Source: Hyphomicrobiales bacterium
Lineage (GTDB): Bacteria; Pseudomonadota; Alphaproteobacteria; Rhizobiales; Rhizobiaceae
DNA length: 64,000 bases
Reading direction: 5' to 3'
Assembly (NCBI GenBank): GCA_900469345.1
Contig: UBWZ01000008.1
Coordinates: forward strand, 372,001-436,000
Shown: positions 51,300 to 59,866 of the stretch, one piece after another
Position numbering within the stretch: the first letter of the stretch is position 1
Layout of the letters: each line of letters opens with the position of its first letter
Notes under the pieces: generated by a model
The model's database searches: none
What the model was told of the DNA's origin: nothing
The model's input: the letters and a program-made list of their open reading frames with translations, nothing else
Translations under genes and position numbers: made by a program

Positions 51300-51911
51300 T
51301 CAGGCCGTTTCGTTCCAGCGGCGGATCACGGGCTCGTCACGGTCGTGCTCGTAACCGAGAATGCTGATGCTGGTCGTGTCGAGCACGAAGGCCGAGCCCC
51401 GTTCGGGCTCCAGTCCGAGCCATCGTGCACCAAGCACGCGCAGAAAATGAGAGCTCGAAAAGATCAGCACCGGCGCATCGCGATCACGCAGCTCCGCGAT
51501 GATCCGGTCCGCCCGCGCTTTGACCTCTGCGGCGCTCTCGCCCCCCGGTGCGCCGTCGCGAAACAGCTGCCAGCCGGGCCGGCCGGCAAGGATCTCCTTC
51601 GTGGTGATCCCTTCATAGTCGCCGTAGTCCCATTCATGCAGGTCGGGCTTCAGCACCGCAGCCTCGAAATAGCCGGCAAGCTCGCAGGTTCTGCGGGCCC
51701 GCAGCGAAGGGCTAGACCAGACCTCCGAAAACTCCTCGCCCGCAAGCCGTGGCCGCAGCGCCCGGGCGGCTGCCTCCCCCGCATCCGTCAGGTCGATGTC
51801 GGAGCGCCCCGTGTGGCGGCCGGACAGGGACCATTCGGTCTGGCCGTGCCGCACCAGGAAAATCTGCGGCAGATGGGCCGCTTGTTTGATCGATGTATCT
51901 GGGCTCGTCAT
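51300..51911 (-). CDS. Histidine phosphatase family protein
   Basis: A 203-residue phosphoglycerate-mutase-like phosphatase with the phosphohistidine motif LVRHGQTEWS, later Arg and Glu (DLHEWDYGDYEG) and the second His in SSSHFLRVLGARWL. The DLHEWDYG-type loop resembles SixA/CobC-like broad phosphatases. GGAG lies before the ATG at 51911, favouring it over the upstream in-frame ATG at 51971. The substrate is unknown. Confidence 0.87.
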   Translation of the reverse strand: MTSPDTSIKQAAHLPQIFLVRHGQTEWSLSGRHTGRSDIDLTDAGEAAARALRPRLAGEEFSEVWSSPSLRARRTCELAGYFEAAVLKPDLHEWDYGDYEGITTKEILAGRPGWQLFRDGAPGGESAAEVKARADRIIAELRDRDAPVLIFSSSHFLRVLGARWLGLEPERGSAFVLDTTSISILGYEHDRDEPVIRRWNETA

Positions 51912-52061
51912 CGCTTGTCTCCGCTGCGCGGCTTTTCTATCGGATTGCGGCGGACGCGTCACCAGCGACATGCCGGGGGACAGCCCGGGCCTGGGACAGA
52001 ATGTCCGATGTAAACGGCGGCGGATGCCCTACATGATCCCACGCCGCCACGTGAGACCTTC

Positions 52062-52721
52062 ATGATCCTGTCCGCCCGAAACATCACCAAGTCCTACCCG
52101 ACCGCCGAAGGGTTGCTGCCGATCCTCAAGGGCATCGATCTCGATCTCGATGCGGGCGAGACGGTGGCGTTGACGGGCGAATCCGGCAGCGGCAAGAGTA
52201 CGCTCCTTCACCTGGCCGCCGGTCTCGACCGGCCCGATGCTGGCGAGGTGATCGTCAGCGGGCGCGATATCGGCAAGCTCGACGACCGGGGGAGGGCCGC
52301 CTACAGGCGCAGCGACGTCGGCCTCGTCTTCCAGCAGTTCAATCTCATTCCGTCGTTGAGCGTCGCCGCCAACATCTCATTTCACGCCAGGCTCGCCGGC
52401 CGGTTCGATGCCGCCTGGGAGCGCGAACTGACGGAGCGGCTCGGGCTTTCGCAGCTTCTTGCCCGCTATCCGGAACAGCTTTCGGGCGGCCAGCAGCAGC
52501 GCGTCGCCATCGGTCGCACGCTGGCCGCGCGACCGCCGTTGGTGCTGGCCGACGAACCGACTGGAAATCTCGACGAGGCAACCGGCGATGCGGTGCTCGA
52601 CCTCATGCTGTCGCTGAGCAAGACCGCCGGCTCGGCGCTGCTGCTGGTCACCCATTCGGCCCGCCTGGCCGACAAGCTCGACCGCAAGGTGCTGCTGCGC
52701 GGCGGGATGATCGCCGCATGA
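52062..52721 (+). CDS. LolD/AttE-like ABC transporter ATPase
   Basis: A 219-residue ABC ATPase of the MacB/LolD type. Walker A is GESGSGKSTLLHLAAG, Q-loop FQQFNLIPSL, signature LSGGQQQRVAIGR and Walker B LVLADEPTGNLD; NLDEATG is the MacB/LolD D-loop variant. The ATPase pairs with the FtsX-type permease it overlaps (ATGA). With the AttH-like gene downstream it matches the attEFGH arrangement known from Agrobacterium. Confidence 0.92.
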   Translation: MILSARNITKSYPTAEGLLPILKGIDLDLDAGETVALTGESGSGKSTLLHLAAGLDRPDAGEVIVSGRDIGKLDDRGRAAYRRSDVGLVFQQFNLIPSLSVAANISFHARLAGRFDAAWERELTERLGLSQLLARYPEQLSGGQQQRVAIGRTLAARPPLVLADEPTGNLDEATGDAVLDLMLSLSKTAGSALLLVTHSARLADKLDRKVLLRGGMIAA

Positions 52722-55123
52722 TCTGGACCGCGTTCACGGCGCTTCTATCCCATTGGCGCTACCGGCCGCTGCAACTGGCGACGCTGCTGGTCGGCGTCGC
52801 GCTGGCGACGGCGCTGTGGTCGGGCGTCCAGGCGATCAATTCCGAGGCCCGCGCGAGCTATGACCGCGCCGCTTCGGTGCTCGAACAGAACCGGTTCGAC
52901 CAGCTTCTGTCGCGCGACGGCAAGGGCATCGCCATCGATACCTATGCGGCGCTGCGACGGGCGGGATGGAACGTCTCGCCGGTGATCGAGGGCGACCACC
53001 GGTTCGGTTCGGTGCGGATCAGGCTGATCGGCATCGACCCGCTCTCCATGCCGGCCCAGGCACGCGCCTTTCCGATCTCGGGCGCTTCCGACCTTGCGGG
53101 CTTTGCCGGCGGCACTGTGCTGGTGGTTTCGCCGCGCACCGCGGAACGGCTGGGCAGGCCCGAAGGGCTCAAGGTCAATGTCTCGGCCGATCTTCCCGAC
53201 GATGCTGCCTTTGTCGATATCGGGCTTGCCGACCGGCTGCTCGGCGCCGGCGGGGCGCTGACGCGGCTCGTCGTCGGGCCCGATCAGCGCCAGGGCCTGC
53301 CGCCGATCGCGCAGATCGCGCCCGGCCTGGCGCTGCAGCCGGCCGGCGAAACGCCGGACGTGACGCGCCTCACCGACAGTTTCCACCTCAATCTCACGGC
53401 GTTCGGGTTCCTCGCCTTCGTGGTCGGCCTGTTTATCGTCTATTCGGCCACCGGCCTGTCTTTCGAGCAGCGCCGCGCGACTTTCCGGACGCTGCGGGCG
53501 CTCGGCGTCCCGCTCCGGTCGCTGACCGTCATGCTGGTGGCGGAACTGATGCTGATCGCGCTTGTCGCCGGCGTCATCGGTGTCGTGCTTGGTTATTTCA
53601 TCGCTTCGGCGCTGCTTCCGGGCGTCGCGGCGACGCTGAAGGGGCTTTACGGCGCAAGCGTCCCCGGAGCGCTATCGCTGCGGCCGCAATGGTGGGCGGC
53701 GGGCATCGCCATCGCCGTCCTCGGGACGGCCGTCTCTTCCTCCCAGAGCCTGTGGCGGGTCTGGACCATGCCGCTCCTCTCGGCCGGCCAATCGCGCGCC
53801 TGGGCTCGGGCCTCGGCGAAAGCCCTGCGGTTGCAGGCAGCGGCGGGGCTGGTGCTCTTGGCCGGCGCGCTGGGCGTCGCTCTTTTGGGTCACGGCCTGG
53901 CGGCCGGCTTTGCGGTGCTCGGCGGCCTGCTTCTGGGGGCCGCCCTGCTGTTGCCGATCGTCCTCTCGGGCGCCCTGTGGGGCGCCGAGCGGCTGTCACG
54001 CGGCGCGCTCACCCAGTGGTTTTGGGCCGATACGCGGCTGCAGCTTCCCGGGCTGTCGCTGGCACTGATGGCGCTACTGCTCGCGCTGTCCGCCAATATC
54101 GGCGTCGGCACAATGGTTTCGAGCTTCCGCCAGACCTTTGTCGGCTGGCTCGATCAGCGCCTGGCGGCCGAGCTCTACGTTACCGCGCGCGACGAGGCGG
54201 AGGCGGCGCGGCTGCGCGAATGGCTGGCCGGCCGGGTCGATGCCGTGCTGCCGATCTGGAATGTCGAGCGCGAGGTGCTGGGCCAGCAGATCCAGATCTT
54301 CGGGGTTGCCGACGACCCGACCTACCGCGACCACTGGCCGCTGCTGGAGGGCACCGCGGACGTCTGGGACCGGCTGGCGAGCGGGCAGGGCGCTCTGATC
54401 AACGAGCAGATGTGGCGCAGCCGACATCTGCAGCCCGGGCAGACCATCCGCATGCCGGGAGGATGGGACGTGGTGGTCGCCGGTGTCTACTCCGATTACG
54501 GCAATCCGCGCGGCCAGGTCATGATCGGCCTCGATGCGCTGACACGGCACTATCCGGATGTCACCCGGCTGCGCTACGGGCTGCGCATCGCGCCCGAAAG
54601 AGTGGCCGATTTCAGGCGCCGGCTGGTGCAGGAATTCCAGCTGCCCAACGCCAACATCATCGACCAGGCCGCCCTCAAGACCCAGTCGCGGGCGGTTTTC
54701 GAGCAGACCTTCTCGGTGACCGGCGCGCTCAACATCCTGACGCTCGCCGTCGCCGGCTTTGCCATGTTTTCGAGCCTGCTCACCCTGTCGGGGATCCGTC
54801 TGCCGCAGCTTGCGCCAGTCTGGGCCATGGGGGTGCGCCGCCGCGACCTCGCCTTGCTCGAGGTCGCCCGCACGGTAGCGCTCTGGCTCGCCACCTTCGT
54901 TGCCGCCGTGCCGGTCGGGCTGGCGCTCGCCTGGGTGCTGCTGTCGGTAGTCAATGTCGAAGCCTTCGGGTGGAAGCTTCCGATTGCCTTCTTTCCGCTG
55001 GACTGGCTGCGCCTCGGCGGCGTTGCGCTCGTCGCCGCGCTCATCTCGGTGTTCCTGCCGGTGCGGCGGCTGGCGACGGTTAGTCCCGCAGGCCTTTTGA
55101 GGATCTTTGCCAATGAACGCTAG
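52718..55123 (+). CDS. FtsX/MacB-type ABC transporter permease (AttFG-like)
   Basis: An 801-residue permease with FtsX-like domains. A long periplasmic domain follows helix 1 (about 15-35), and the first three-helix FtsX block lies at about 225-370. A second helical block is near 380-470. A second periplasmic region is followed by the C-terminal FtsX block (about 665-790), ending PVRRLATVSPAGLLRI. The size fits a fusion of two FtsX permeases, as in AttF plus AttG or YbbP. It overlaps the ATPase by four bases and the AttH-like gene by 11. It probably moves a lipid or lipoprotein. Confidence 0.9.
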   Translation: MIWTAFTALLSHWRYRPLQLATLLVGVALATALWSGVQAINSEARASYDRAASVLEQNRFDQLLSRDGKGIAIDTYAALRRAGWNVSPVIEGDHRFGSVRIRLIGIDPLSMPAQARAFPISGASDLAGFAGGTVLVVSPRTAERLGRPEGLKVNVSADLPDDAAFVDIGLADRLLGAGGALTRLVVGPDQRQGLPPIAQIAPGLALQPAGETPDVTRLTDSFHLNLTAFGFLAFVVGLFIVYSATGLSFEQRRATFRTLRALGVPLRSLTVMLVAELMLIALVAGVIGVVLGYFIASALLPGVAATLKGLYGASVPGALSLRPQWWAAGIAIAVLGTAVSSSQSLWRVWTMPLLSAGQSRAWARASAKALRLQAAAGLVLLAGALGVALLGHGLAAGFAVLGGLLLGAALLLPIVLSGALWGAERLSRGALTQWFWADTRLQLPGLSLALMALLLALSANIGVGTMVSSFRQTFVGWLDQRLAAELYVTARDEAEAARLREWLAGRVDAVLPIWNVEREVLGQQIQIFGVADDPTYRDHWPLLEGTADVWDRLASGQGALINEQMWRSRHLQPGQTIRMPGGWDVVVAGVYSDYGNPRGQVMIGLDALTRHYPDVTRLRYGLRIAPERVADFRRRLVQEFQLPNANIIDQAALKTQSRAVFEQTFSVTGALNILTLAVAGFAMFSSLLTLSGIRLPQLAPVWAMGVRRRDLALLEVARTVALWLATFVAAVPVGLALAWVLLSVVNVEAFGWKLPIAFFPLDWLRLGGVALVAALISVFLPVRRLATVSPAGLLRIFANER

Positions 55124-56183
55124 GCTCCGTCTCGCCGCCATCCTCGCCGTTCTGGCCTCGCTGCTCCTGCCCGGCCTCGGCTGGAGCCAGGGGTTTGCCG
55201 GCCTCGGAACCGATGCGCAAGGGTTCGCCGTCCCCGAAAGGGGAAAGCCGCTTGCCTTCCCGCAGGATCACGGGCCGCATTCCGACTACCGGATCGAGTG
55301 GTGGTATGTCACCGCCAACCTCACCGCCGCCGATGGCCGCCGCTTCGGCGTCCAGTGGACGCTGTTCCGCTCCGCCTTGCGGCCGGGCGACGCCGCAGCC
55401 TGGTCGGATCCGCAGATCTGGATCGGCCATGCGGCATTGACGACGGCACAGCGTCACTACGTGGCCGAGCGTCTCGCCCGCGGCGGCGTCGGGCAGGCGG
55501 GGATCGATATGTCCCCGTTTGCCGCCTGGATCGACGACTGGCGCATGCAGGGTACCGAGGCCGCCGGCGACCTTCTGGCGCATGTGAGCCTTGTCGCGAC
55601 CGGCAAGGATTTCGCCTATCGACTGACCCTCGACGCGCAGGGTCCCCTCGTCCTTCAGGGGGAGGCGGGCTATTCCGTGAAATCGGCGGCCGGGCAGGCG
55701 AGCAACTATTATTCCCAGCCCTTCTACGGCGTCCGGGGCGAGGTGGTCGTCGATGGCGTGCCGGTCGCGGTCACCGGTCAGGCCTGGCTCGACCGCGAAT
55801 GGTCGTCGCAGCCACTTGCGGCCGATCAGACCGGATGGGACTGGTTCTCGCTGCACCTGGCATCGGGCGAAAAGGTCATGGCCTTCCGCCTGCGAGACGG
55901 GGGAGCGGGCTTCACTTCGGCAAACTGGATTGCCGCCGATGGAACGCCGCAGCCCCTGACGTCGGGAGAGGTCCTGTTCGAACCCGTCCGCACCGCGACC
56001 GTCGCCGGGCGCCAGATGCCGGTCGCCTGGCACGTGCGCATCCCCGGCAAGGGGCTCGACATCACCACGCAGCCGCTCAACGACCAGTCGTGGATGGCGG
56101 TCTCGACGCCCTATTGGGAAGGGCCGATCTCGTTTTCCGGAAGCACCACCGGTGTCGGCTATCTCGAGATGACCGGGTACTGA
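55113..56183 (+). CDS. AttH/CrtC-domain secreted protein
   Basis: A 356-residue protein with a signal peptide (hydrophobic residues 6-21) and the AttH/CrtC lipocalin-like fold. Hallmarks are PHSDYRIEWWYVTANL, GQAWLDREWSSQPLAADQTGWDWFSLHL and a C-terminal GYLEMTGY. The domain also occurs in carotenoid 1,2-hydratase, but no carotenoid genes are present here. Linkage to an AttEFG-type ABC system suggests handling of a hydrophobic ligand in the periplasm. The start is the ATG at 55113, inside the permease end. Confidence 0.9.
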   Translation: MNARLRLAAILAVLASLLLPGLGWSQGFAGLGTDAQGFAVPERGKPLAFPQDHGPHSDYRIEWWYVTANLTAADGRRFGVQWTLFRSALRPGDAAAWSDPQIWIGHAALTTAQRHYVAERLARGGVGQAGIDMSPFAAWIDDWRMQGTEAAGDLLAHVSLVATGKDFAYRLTLDAQGPLVLQGEAGYSVKSAAGQASNYYSQPFYGVRGEVVVDGVPVAVTGQAWLDREWSSQPLAADQTGWDWFSLHLASGEKVMAFRLRDGGAGFTSANWIAADGTPQPLTSGEVLFEPVRTATVAGRQMPVAWHVRIPGKGLDITTQPLNDQSWMAVSTPYWEGPISFSGSTTGVGYLEMTGY

Positions 56184-56461
56184 TCGCCGCCGGCATTCGC
56201 CTCCGCGTACCAGTTTGCATAGACAGTGTTCTTGGCGAGGTGGCGGTTGAGGTCGGGAGAACCGTCCGTCCACCACACCGCCCCGCGCTCTCCGAGCGCC
56301 ACCTTGGCGGCATCCACCGCCTGCCGCGCGGTCGCGAGCTGTTCGGCGTCGCCGGCCGCCGCCTTGACCGCCCGGCGTGCCGCCATCAGCTCGACAACCA
56401 GTCGCTCCCGTTCGGCGGCCGGCAGATGCGGGTTGGACCGGCGCCAGAGCCTGCCGCGCAC
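56159..56461 (-). CDS. Small conserved hypothetical protein
   Basis: A 100-residue protein rich in Arg and Ala, with RLVVELMAARRAV, AVDAAKVALGERGAVWWTDGSPD and NTVYANWYAE, which read like a conserved rhizobial small-protein family. The GTG at 56461 is the conservative start. The frame is open upstream and still protein-like (LQTPDGRYIVVRG) back to 56503, where a CTG overlaps the preceding stop (CTGA). The true start may be there. It overlaps the AttH-like gene tail-to-tail by 25 bases. Function unknown. Confidence 0.65.
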   Translation of the reverse strand: MRGRLWRRSNPHLPAAERERLVVELMAARRAVKAAAGDAEQLATARQAVDAAKVALGERGAVWWTDGSPDLNRHLAKNTVYANWYAEANAGGDQYPVISR

Positions 56462-56499
56462 GACGATATAGCGGCCGTCCGGGGTCTGGAGCGCGGCGG

Positions 56500-57027
56500 T
56501 CAGTGGCTGTCCTCCGCAGCGACGACCTGCTCGAGGCGGAAGAAGTAGTGCCGCGCATCGCCTTCGACGATCATCATTCCGGCCACGGAGGACGCGTCGA
56601 TCCGCCGGAAATGGTCAACGATCGGCTGCCGGTCATAGACCATCGCCGCGGAGAGCACGCCGTCGAGGCTCCGCGATTCGAGCGAGGCTGTGGTGCCCTT
56701 GGCGCGAAACGACCGCTGCAGATGTGAAAACCAGTTGCGCGCCATGCCGGTCCGGCCGAATGCCCCGAGACGCAGCGAAAGCCTGAGCGGGATGAAGCCG
56801 GGATCGATCGGCACCAGCCGCCCGGTCTGCCATTGGAACAGCAGCGCATCGGCACGAAGATCCGGATGGAACCGCTTTCCGAACCATTGCAGGTTCTCGA
56901 GTACGCCGTCGAACGGATGCCCGGATGCGATCCCCACGCCGCGCCAGAGACCGATCATCTCCGCCGGCTGGACCGCGGCCAGCTTTCCGAACCACGCCCG
57001 TTTCTCGTTCTGCATCCCGTCTTGCAC
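56500..57027 (-). CDS. GXWXG/DUF4334-domain protein
   Basis: A 175-residue protein with a GXWXG domain (EMIGLWRGVGIASGHPFDGVL) followed by a DUF4334 domain (VYDRQPIVDHFRRIDASSVAGMMI). GXWXG-DUF4334 proteins are small, possibly ligand-binding proteins of unknown role. A GTG at 57027 is favoured because AGAGGAGG lies ten bases before it; the ATG at 57015 and GTG at 57051 are alternatives. It lies 72 bases after the metallophosphoesterase gene. Confidence 0.8.
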   Translation of the reverse strand: MQDGMQNEKRAWFGKLAAVQPAEMIGLWRGVGIASGHPFDGVLENLQWFGKRFHPDLRADALLFQWQTGRLVPIDPGFIPLRLSLRLGAFGRTGMARNWFSHLQRSFRAKGTTASLESRSLDGVLSAAMVYDRQPIVDHFRRIDASSVAGMMIVEGDARHYFFRLEQVVAAEDSH

Positions 57028-57099
57028 GGCGGTCGCGCCTCCTCTGGCCACGAAAGGAAAATTCTCCGGGCGGTCCGTAAGTTCCGGAAGCCGGTGGTC

Positions 57100-58218
57100 T
57101 TACGGCTTGCGTCGAAGCGTGAAGACCGTCAGTTCGGAGGGCCTTCCGAGCCGCGTCGCAAAGCCCGGCCACAGCCCTGTGCCGTTGTTGACGTAGAGCA
57201 GCATGCCGGCCACGTCGTAGCGGCCGGACACGAAGCCGGCATTGCCGCGCGCCACGAGCCGGTCGAGGCCGATCACCATCCCGCCATGCGTATGCCCGGA
57301 AAGCTGCAACGCGACGCCGGCCTGCGCCGCCCGCCTTGCCATGCGTGGCTGGTGGTCCAGCAGGATGACGGGCGCGCCTGCAGGTGCGCCGCTGAGCGCC
57401 GCGCCAAGATCCGGTGCGGGATACCGACTGCCGACGGCAGCCAGATCCGTCACGCCGGCAAGCACCAGCTGCTCGCTTCCGCGGCTGATCACCGCGTGGC
57501 GGTTGGTCAGCATCTCGATGCCGAGACCCGCATCATGGGCCATCCAGTCGTCGTAACTGAAGAAATATTCGTGATTTCCAGGCACCGCAAACACCCCGTC
57601 GCGCGCCTTGAGCTGCGCCAGCGGCGCCACGTCGTCGCTTCGGCTTTCGACGCTGCCGTCGATAAAGTCGCCGGTGATGGCAATCAGATCGACGTCGAGC
57701 GCGTTCGCTCTGTCGACCACCGCCTGCGCCCAGGCCCGCGGGAAGAACCGGCTGATGTGGAGATCGGTCAGCTGCAGCAGCCGGTATCCCTCGAAGGCGG
57801 CCGGTAGGCCGGCAATCGCCACCTCGACGTTTTTGAGCGGCGGCACCCGTGCCGCCTGGCTGACGCCCCAGGCGCCAAGGACGATGGCGACGGCGCCCAT
57901 GCCATAGCGAAATCCGACCGGAATATCAGGAAACCTGCCATAGAAGAGAGCAGCCGTCAGCGAGACAGCGTCGAGCGCCAGCTGGAACAGCGCGAGCAGC
58001 GTCATCGTGCCGAACAGCACGTTGAGAATGAGGATTACCGGGCGCGGATATTCCGGCGCAAACACGGAGCCCGACGAAACGCGGTTGATCAGCAACTGCT
58101 GCGACGCGACCAGAAGCACGCCGGCAACGATCACCTTGACCGGCAGAACCCAGGGAAGGGGAACCAGGAACCGCAGCACGACGACGAGCCAGGGAATGAC
58201 GGGAAACAGATGGAACAT
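57100..58218 (-). CDS. Membrane-anchored metallophosphoesterase (YkuE-like)
   Basis: A 372-residue protein with about five N-terminal helices (to about residue 130) and a C-terminal calcineurin-like phosphoesterase domain. Metal motifs are LLQLTDLHISRFF (D-x-H), ITGDFIDG (GD), VPGNHEYF (GNHE) and LSGHTHGGMVIG (GHTH). The YkuE/YaeI group acts on membrane or envelope phosphoesters. The start is the ATG at 58218, where the first helix begins. Confidence 0.9.
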   Translation of the reverse strand: MFHLFPVIPWLVVVLRFLVPLPWVLPVKVIVAGVLLVASQQLLINRVSSGSVFAPEYPRPVILILNVLFGTMTLLALFQLALDAVSLTAALFYGRFPDIPVGFRYGMGAVAIVLGAWGVSQAARVPPLKNVEVAIAGLPAAFEGYRLLQLTDLHISRFFPRAWAQAVVDRANALDVDLIAITGDFIDGSVESRSDDVAPLAQLKARDGVFAVPGNHEYFFSYDDWMAHDAGLGIEMLTNRHAVISRGSEQLVLAGVTDLAAVGSRYPAPDLGAALSGAPAGAPVILLDHQPRMARRAAQAGVALQLSGHTHGGMVIGLDRLVARGNAGFVSGRYDVAGMLLYVNNGTGLWPGFATRLGRPSELTVFTLRRKP

Positions 58219-58409
58219 CGAGGCTTTGCTTTTCCGGCTGGGAGCAAGGACGGCCAGGTGTGCGGCGTCCCCTGAAGATGGCTGCTGAACATGGATATCG
58301 GGCAGCCGTCCGGCAAGCACCAGAATGCAGACTTTCGCAAGCATCGCGTCGTTTTGCCGTGGTTCGGGCCATCCTCCTCATCGGCAAAGACCTAGTCCTT
58401 GAGCGAAAA

Positions 58410-58730
58410 TCAGCCCTCGGCCTTCTCCATCTCAGCGCTGTCGCGGTTCTGCAGCAGGCCGGCCAGCACGGCGCAGTTCGGGTCGCGCGTGTCGATAAGC
58501 TGTACGGGAGACGTCCAGCCGATGGTCATGCCGACCGCGGTGGTGACCGCCCAGACGGGATCGGCGCCGGCACGCTCGAGCAGTTTCGGCCCCTGCGTGG
58601 TGACGCATTGCTGCGCCTGCTGGAGGCTTCGGGCAGGCAGGTTCATCTGCTCCGCGCGCTGCCGGATTTCCGCGTGCAGCGGGTCAACGACGAAGACGGC
58701 AAACAGCCAGGCAACAATTTCGGAAATCAT
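58410..58730 (-). CDS. Hypothetical small exported or membrane-linked protein
   Basis: A 106-residue protein with one N-terminal hydrophobic helix (ISEIVAWLFAVFVVDPL) and a soluble remainder with two Cys (QQCVTTQ, DPNCAVL), consistent with a periplasmic protein anchored by its signal. GGAGCACACTC precedes the ATG at 58730. No family is recognised. It is divergent from the response-regulator gene. Confidence 0.6.
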   Translation of the reverse strand: MISEIVAWLFAVFVVDPLHAEIRQRAEQMNLPARSLQQAQQCVTTQGPKLLERAGADPVWAVTTAVGMTIGWTSPVQLIDTRDPNCAVLAGLLQNRDSAEMEKAEG

Positions 58731-59027
58731 GAGTGTGCTCCAGCACGGTCGGCACGGGTGTCGGATAAGGTCCGACATCGCGAAGCGCCGAAGGTTTCGC
58801 CAGAGGGGCCCGGACCACGGGTCGGCTCACACGTGGGGAGGCGGGCGGCGGCCTTCAAGACGGCAGCCCTCCGAAATCGGGCGCCCCCTTCAAGCGGTCC
58901 CGGACCTTCGGTTGCGGATGGATCGGGAATATTCGCATTTAATTAAACATGTTCACAAATACTCATAAACAGGGGCGATCAAAGTCTGGGCGGATGAGTT
59001 GAACATGTAACCAGAATGGAGGCGGCC

Positions 59028-59426
59028 ATGGATTTGTATTCGCGTACCGTGCTTGTCGTGGAAGACGAGCCTCTGATCCGAATGATGCTGGCAGACGCGC
59101 TGGAAGACGCGGGCTACCGTGTTTTGGAAGCCGGAAGCGTCCTTGAAGCAGTCGGGGTCATCAGTCGGTCGAACATCGACGCCCTGATCACGGACATCGA
59201 CATGCCCGGCGGACTGAGCGGTCTCGATCTGGTTCGCATGATCGGCAGCAAATCCCGCACCATCCCCGTCATCATTGCATCCGGCGGCCAGTCGCTCGGA
59301 AAAGCCGAACTTCCCGGCAAAAGCCTTTTCTTCGCCAAGCCTTACGATGTGAAGAAGATGATCGAGACGCTTGGAACGATGATCGGCGGAGGGTCGGAAG
59401 CGGCGCGATTTCGGATCGCCAGCTGA
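59028..59426 (+). CDS. Stand-alone response-regulator receiver domain
   Basis: A 132-residue CheY-like receiver. It has acidic pocket Glu12-Asp13, phospho-acceptor Asp56 (ITDIDMPG), the conserved Ser/Thr region at Ser85 and Lys104 (FFAKPYD). No output domain is present, so it acts by protein contact. GGAGGCGGCC lies directly before the ATG at 59028, favouring it over the ATG at 59016. No histidine kinase is nearby. The sequence is typical of single-domain regulators abundant in rhizobia. Confidence 0.9.
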   Translation: MDLYSRTVLVVEDEPLIRMMLADALEDAGYRVLEAGSVLEAVGVISRSNIDALITDIDMPGGLSGLDLVRMIGSKSRTIPVIIASGGQSLGKAELPGKSLFFAKPYDVKKMIETLGTMIGGGSEAARFRIAS

Positions 59427-59599
59427 CAGTTGATCAAAGATAGTCCGCGCGAAAAACTTGTTTAGAACACAATAGCGGCGCACGCTTGTTTGAAGCGGCT
59501 GCCGGGATGACAACAAGTTTGGCGATCAGGCAGCGCTAGTCGTATTAGACTTTTGTCCACGGATGTACCGGCGCCGATGCCGATGCGATGTTTTCAGGA

Positions 59600-59630
59600 G
59601 GTCGGGTTTTACCCGGCCTTTTTTATTTTC
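59600..59630 (+). terminator. Strong rho-independent terminator upstream of a small gene
   Basis: GGTCGGGT/ACCCGGCC with a three-base loop, followed by TTTTTTTTATTTT. It lies 23 bases before the ATG at 59653 and on the same strand, 174 bases after the response-regulator stop. It can end that gene's transcript or act as an attenuator for the small gene. Confidence 0.85.
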
Positions 59631-59652
59631 CTGTTACTTGAAAGATATTCTG

Positions 59653-59823
59653 ATGAAAAAGACCGATGCACAGCAGCTTTTGAAGCGTGCCGAACGCCAG
59701 CTTGCCAACACCAGCGGCGGCGGTCATCTCGGTGGCACCAACCATGGTCAGGGCTACGACGCCAAGACGACGTCCGGCGCAAACCGCGGCGCCCCCAAGC
59801 GCAACACCGGCGGCAAGAAGTAG
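59653..59823 (+). CDS. Small basic Gly/Lys-rich protein
   Basis: A 56-residue protein starting MKKTDAQQLLKRAERQLAN and continuing into a Gly-, Asn-, Lys- and Arg-rich, probably unstructured tail (GGGHLGGTNHGQG, KRNTGGKK). The basic composition suggests RNA or DNA binding. The ATG at 59653 follows a poorly formed ribosome site but an obvious terminator stem, so transcription read-through or a hidden promoter must supply it. No family is recognised. Confidence 0.5.
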   Translation: MKKTDAQQLLKRAERQLANTSGGGHLGGTNHGQGYDAKTTSGANRGAPKRNTGGKK

Positions 59824-59866
59824 CGCAGCCAGCGATCGCCCGGCGAGCTTGTCCGCTCCGCCGGGC

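Noticed and set aside
52966-55083. 705-codon frame within the FtsX-type permease gene, other plus-strand frame
   Set aside because: Arg/Gly/Pro-rich frame-shifted reading of the permease; no hydrophobic helices.
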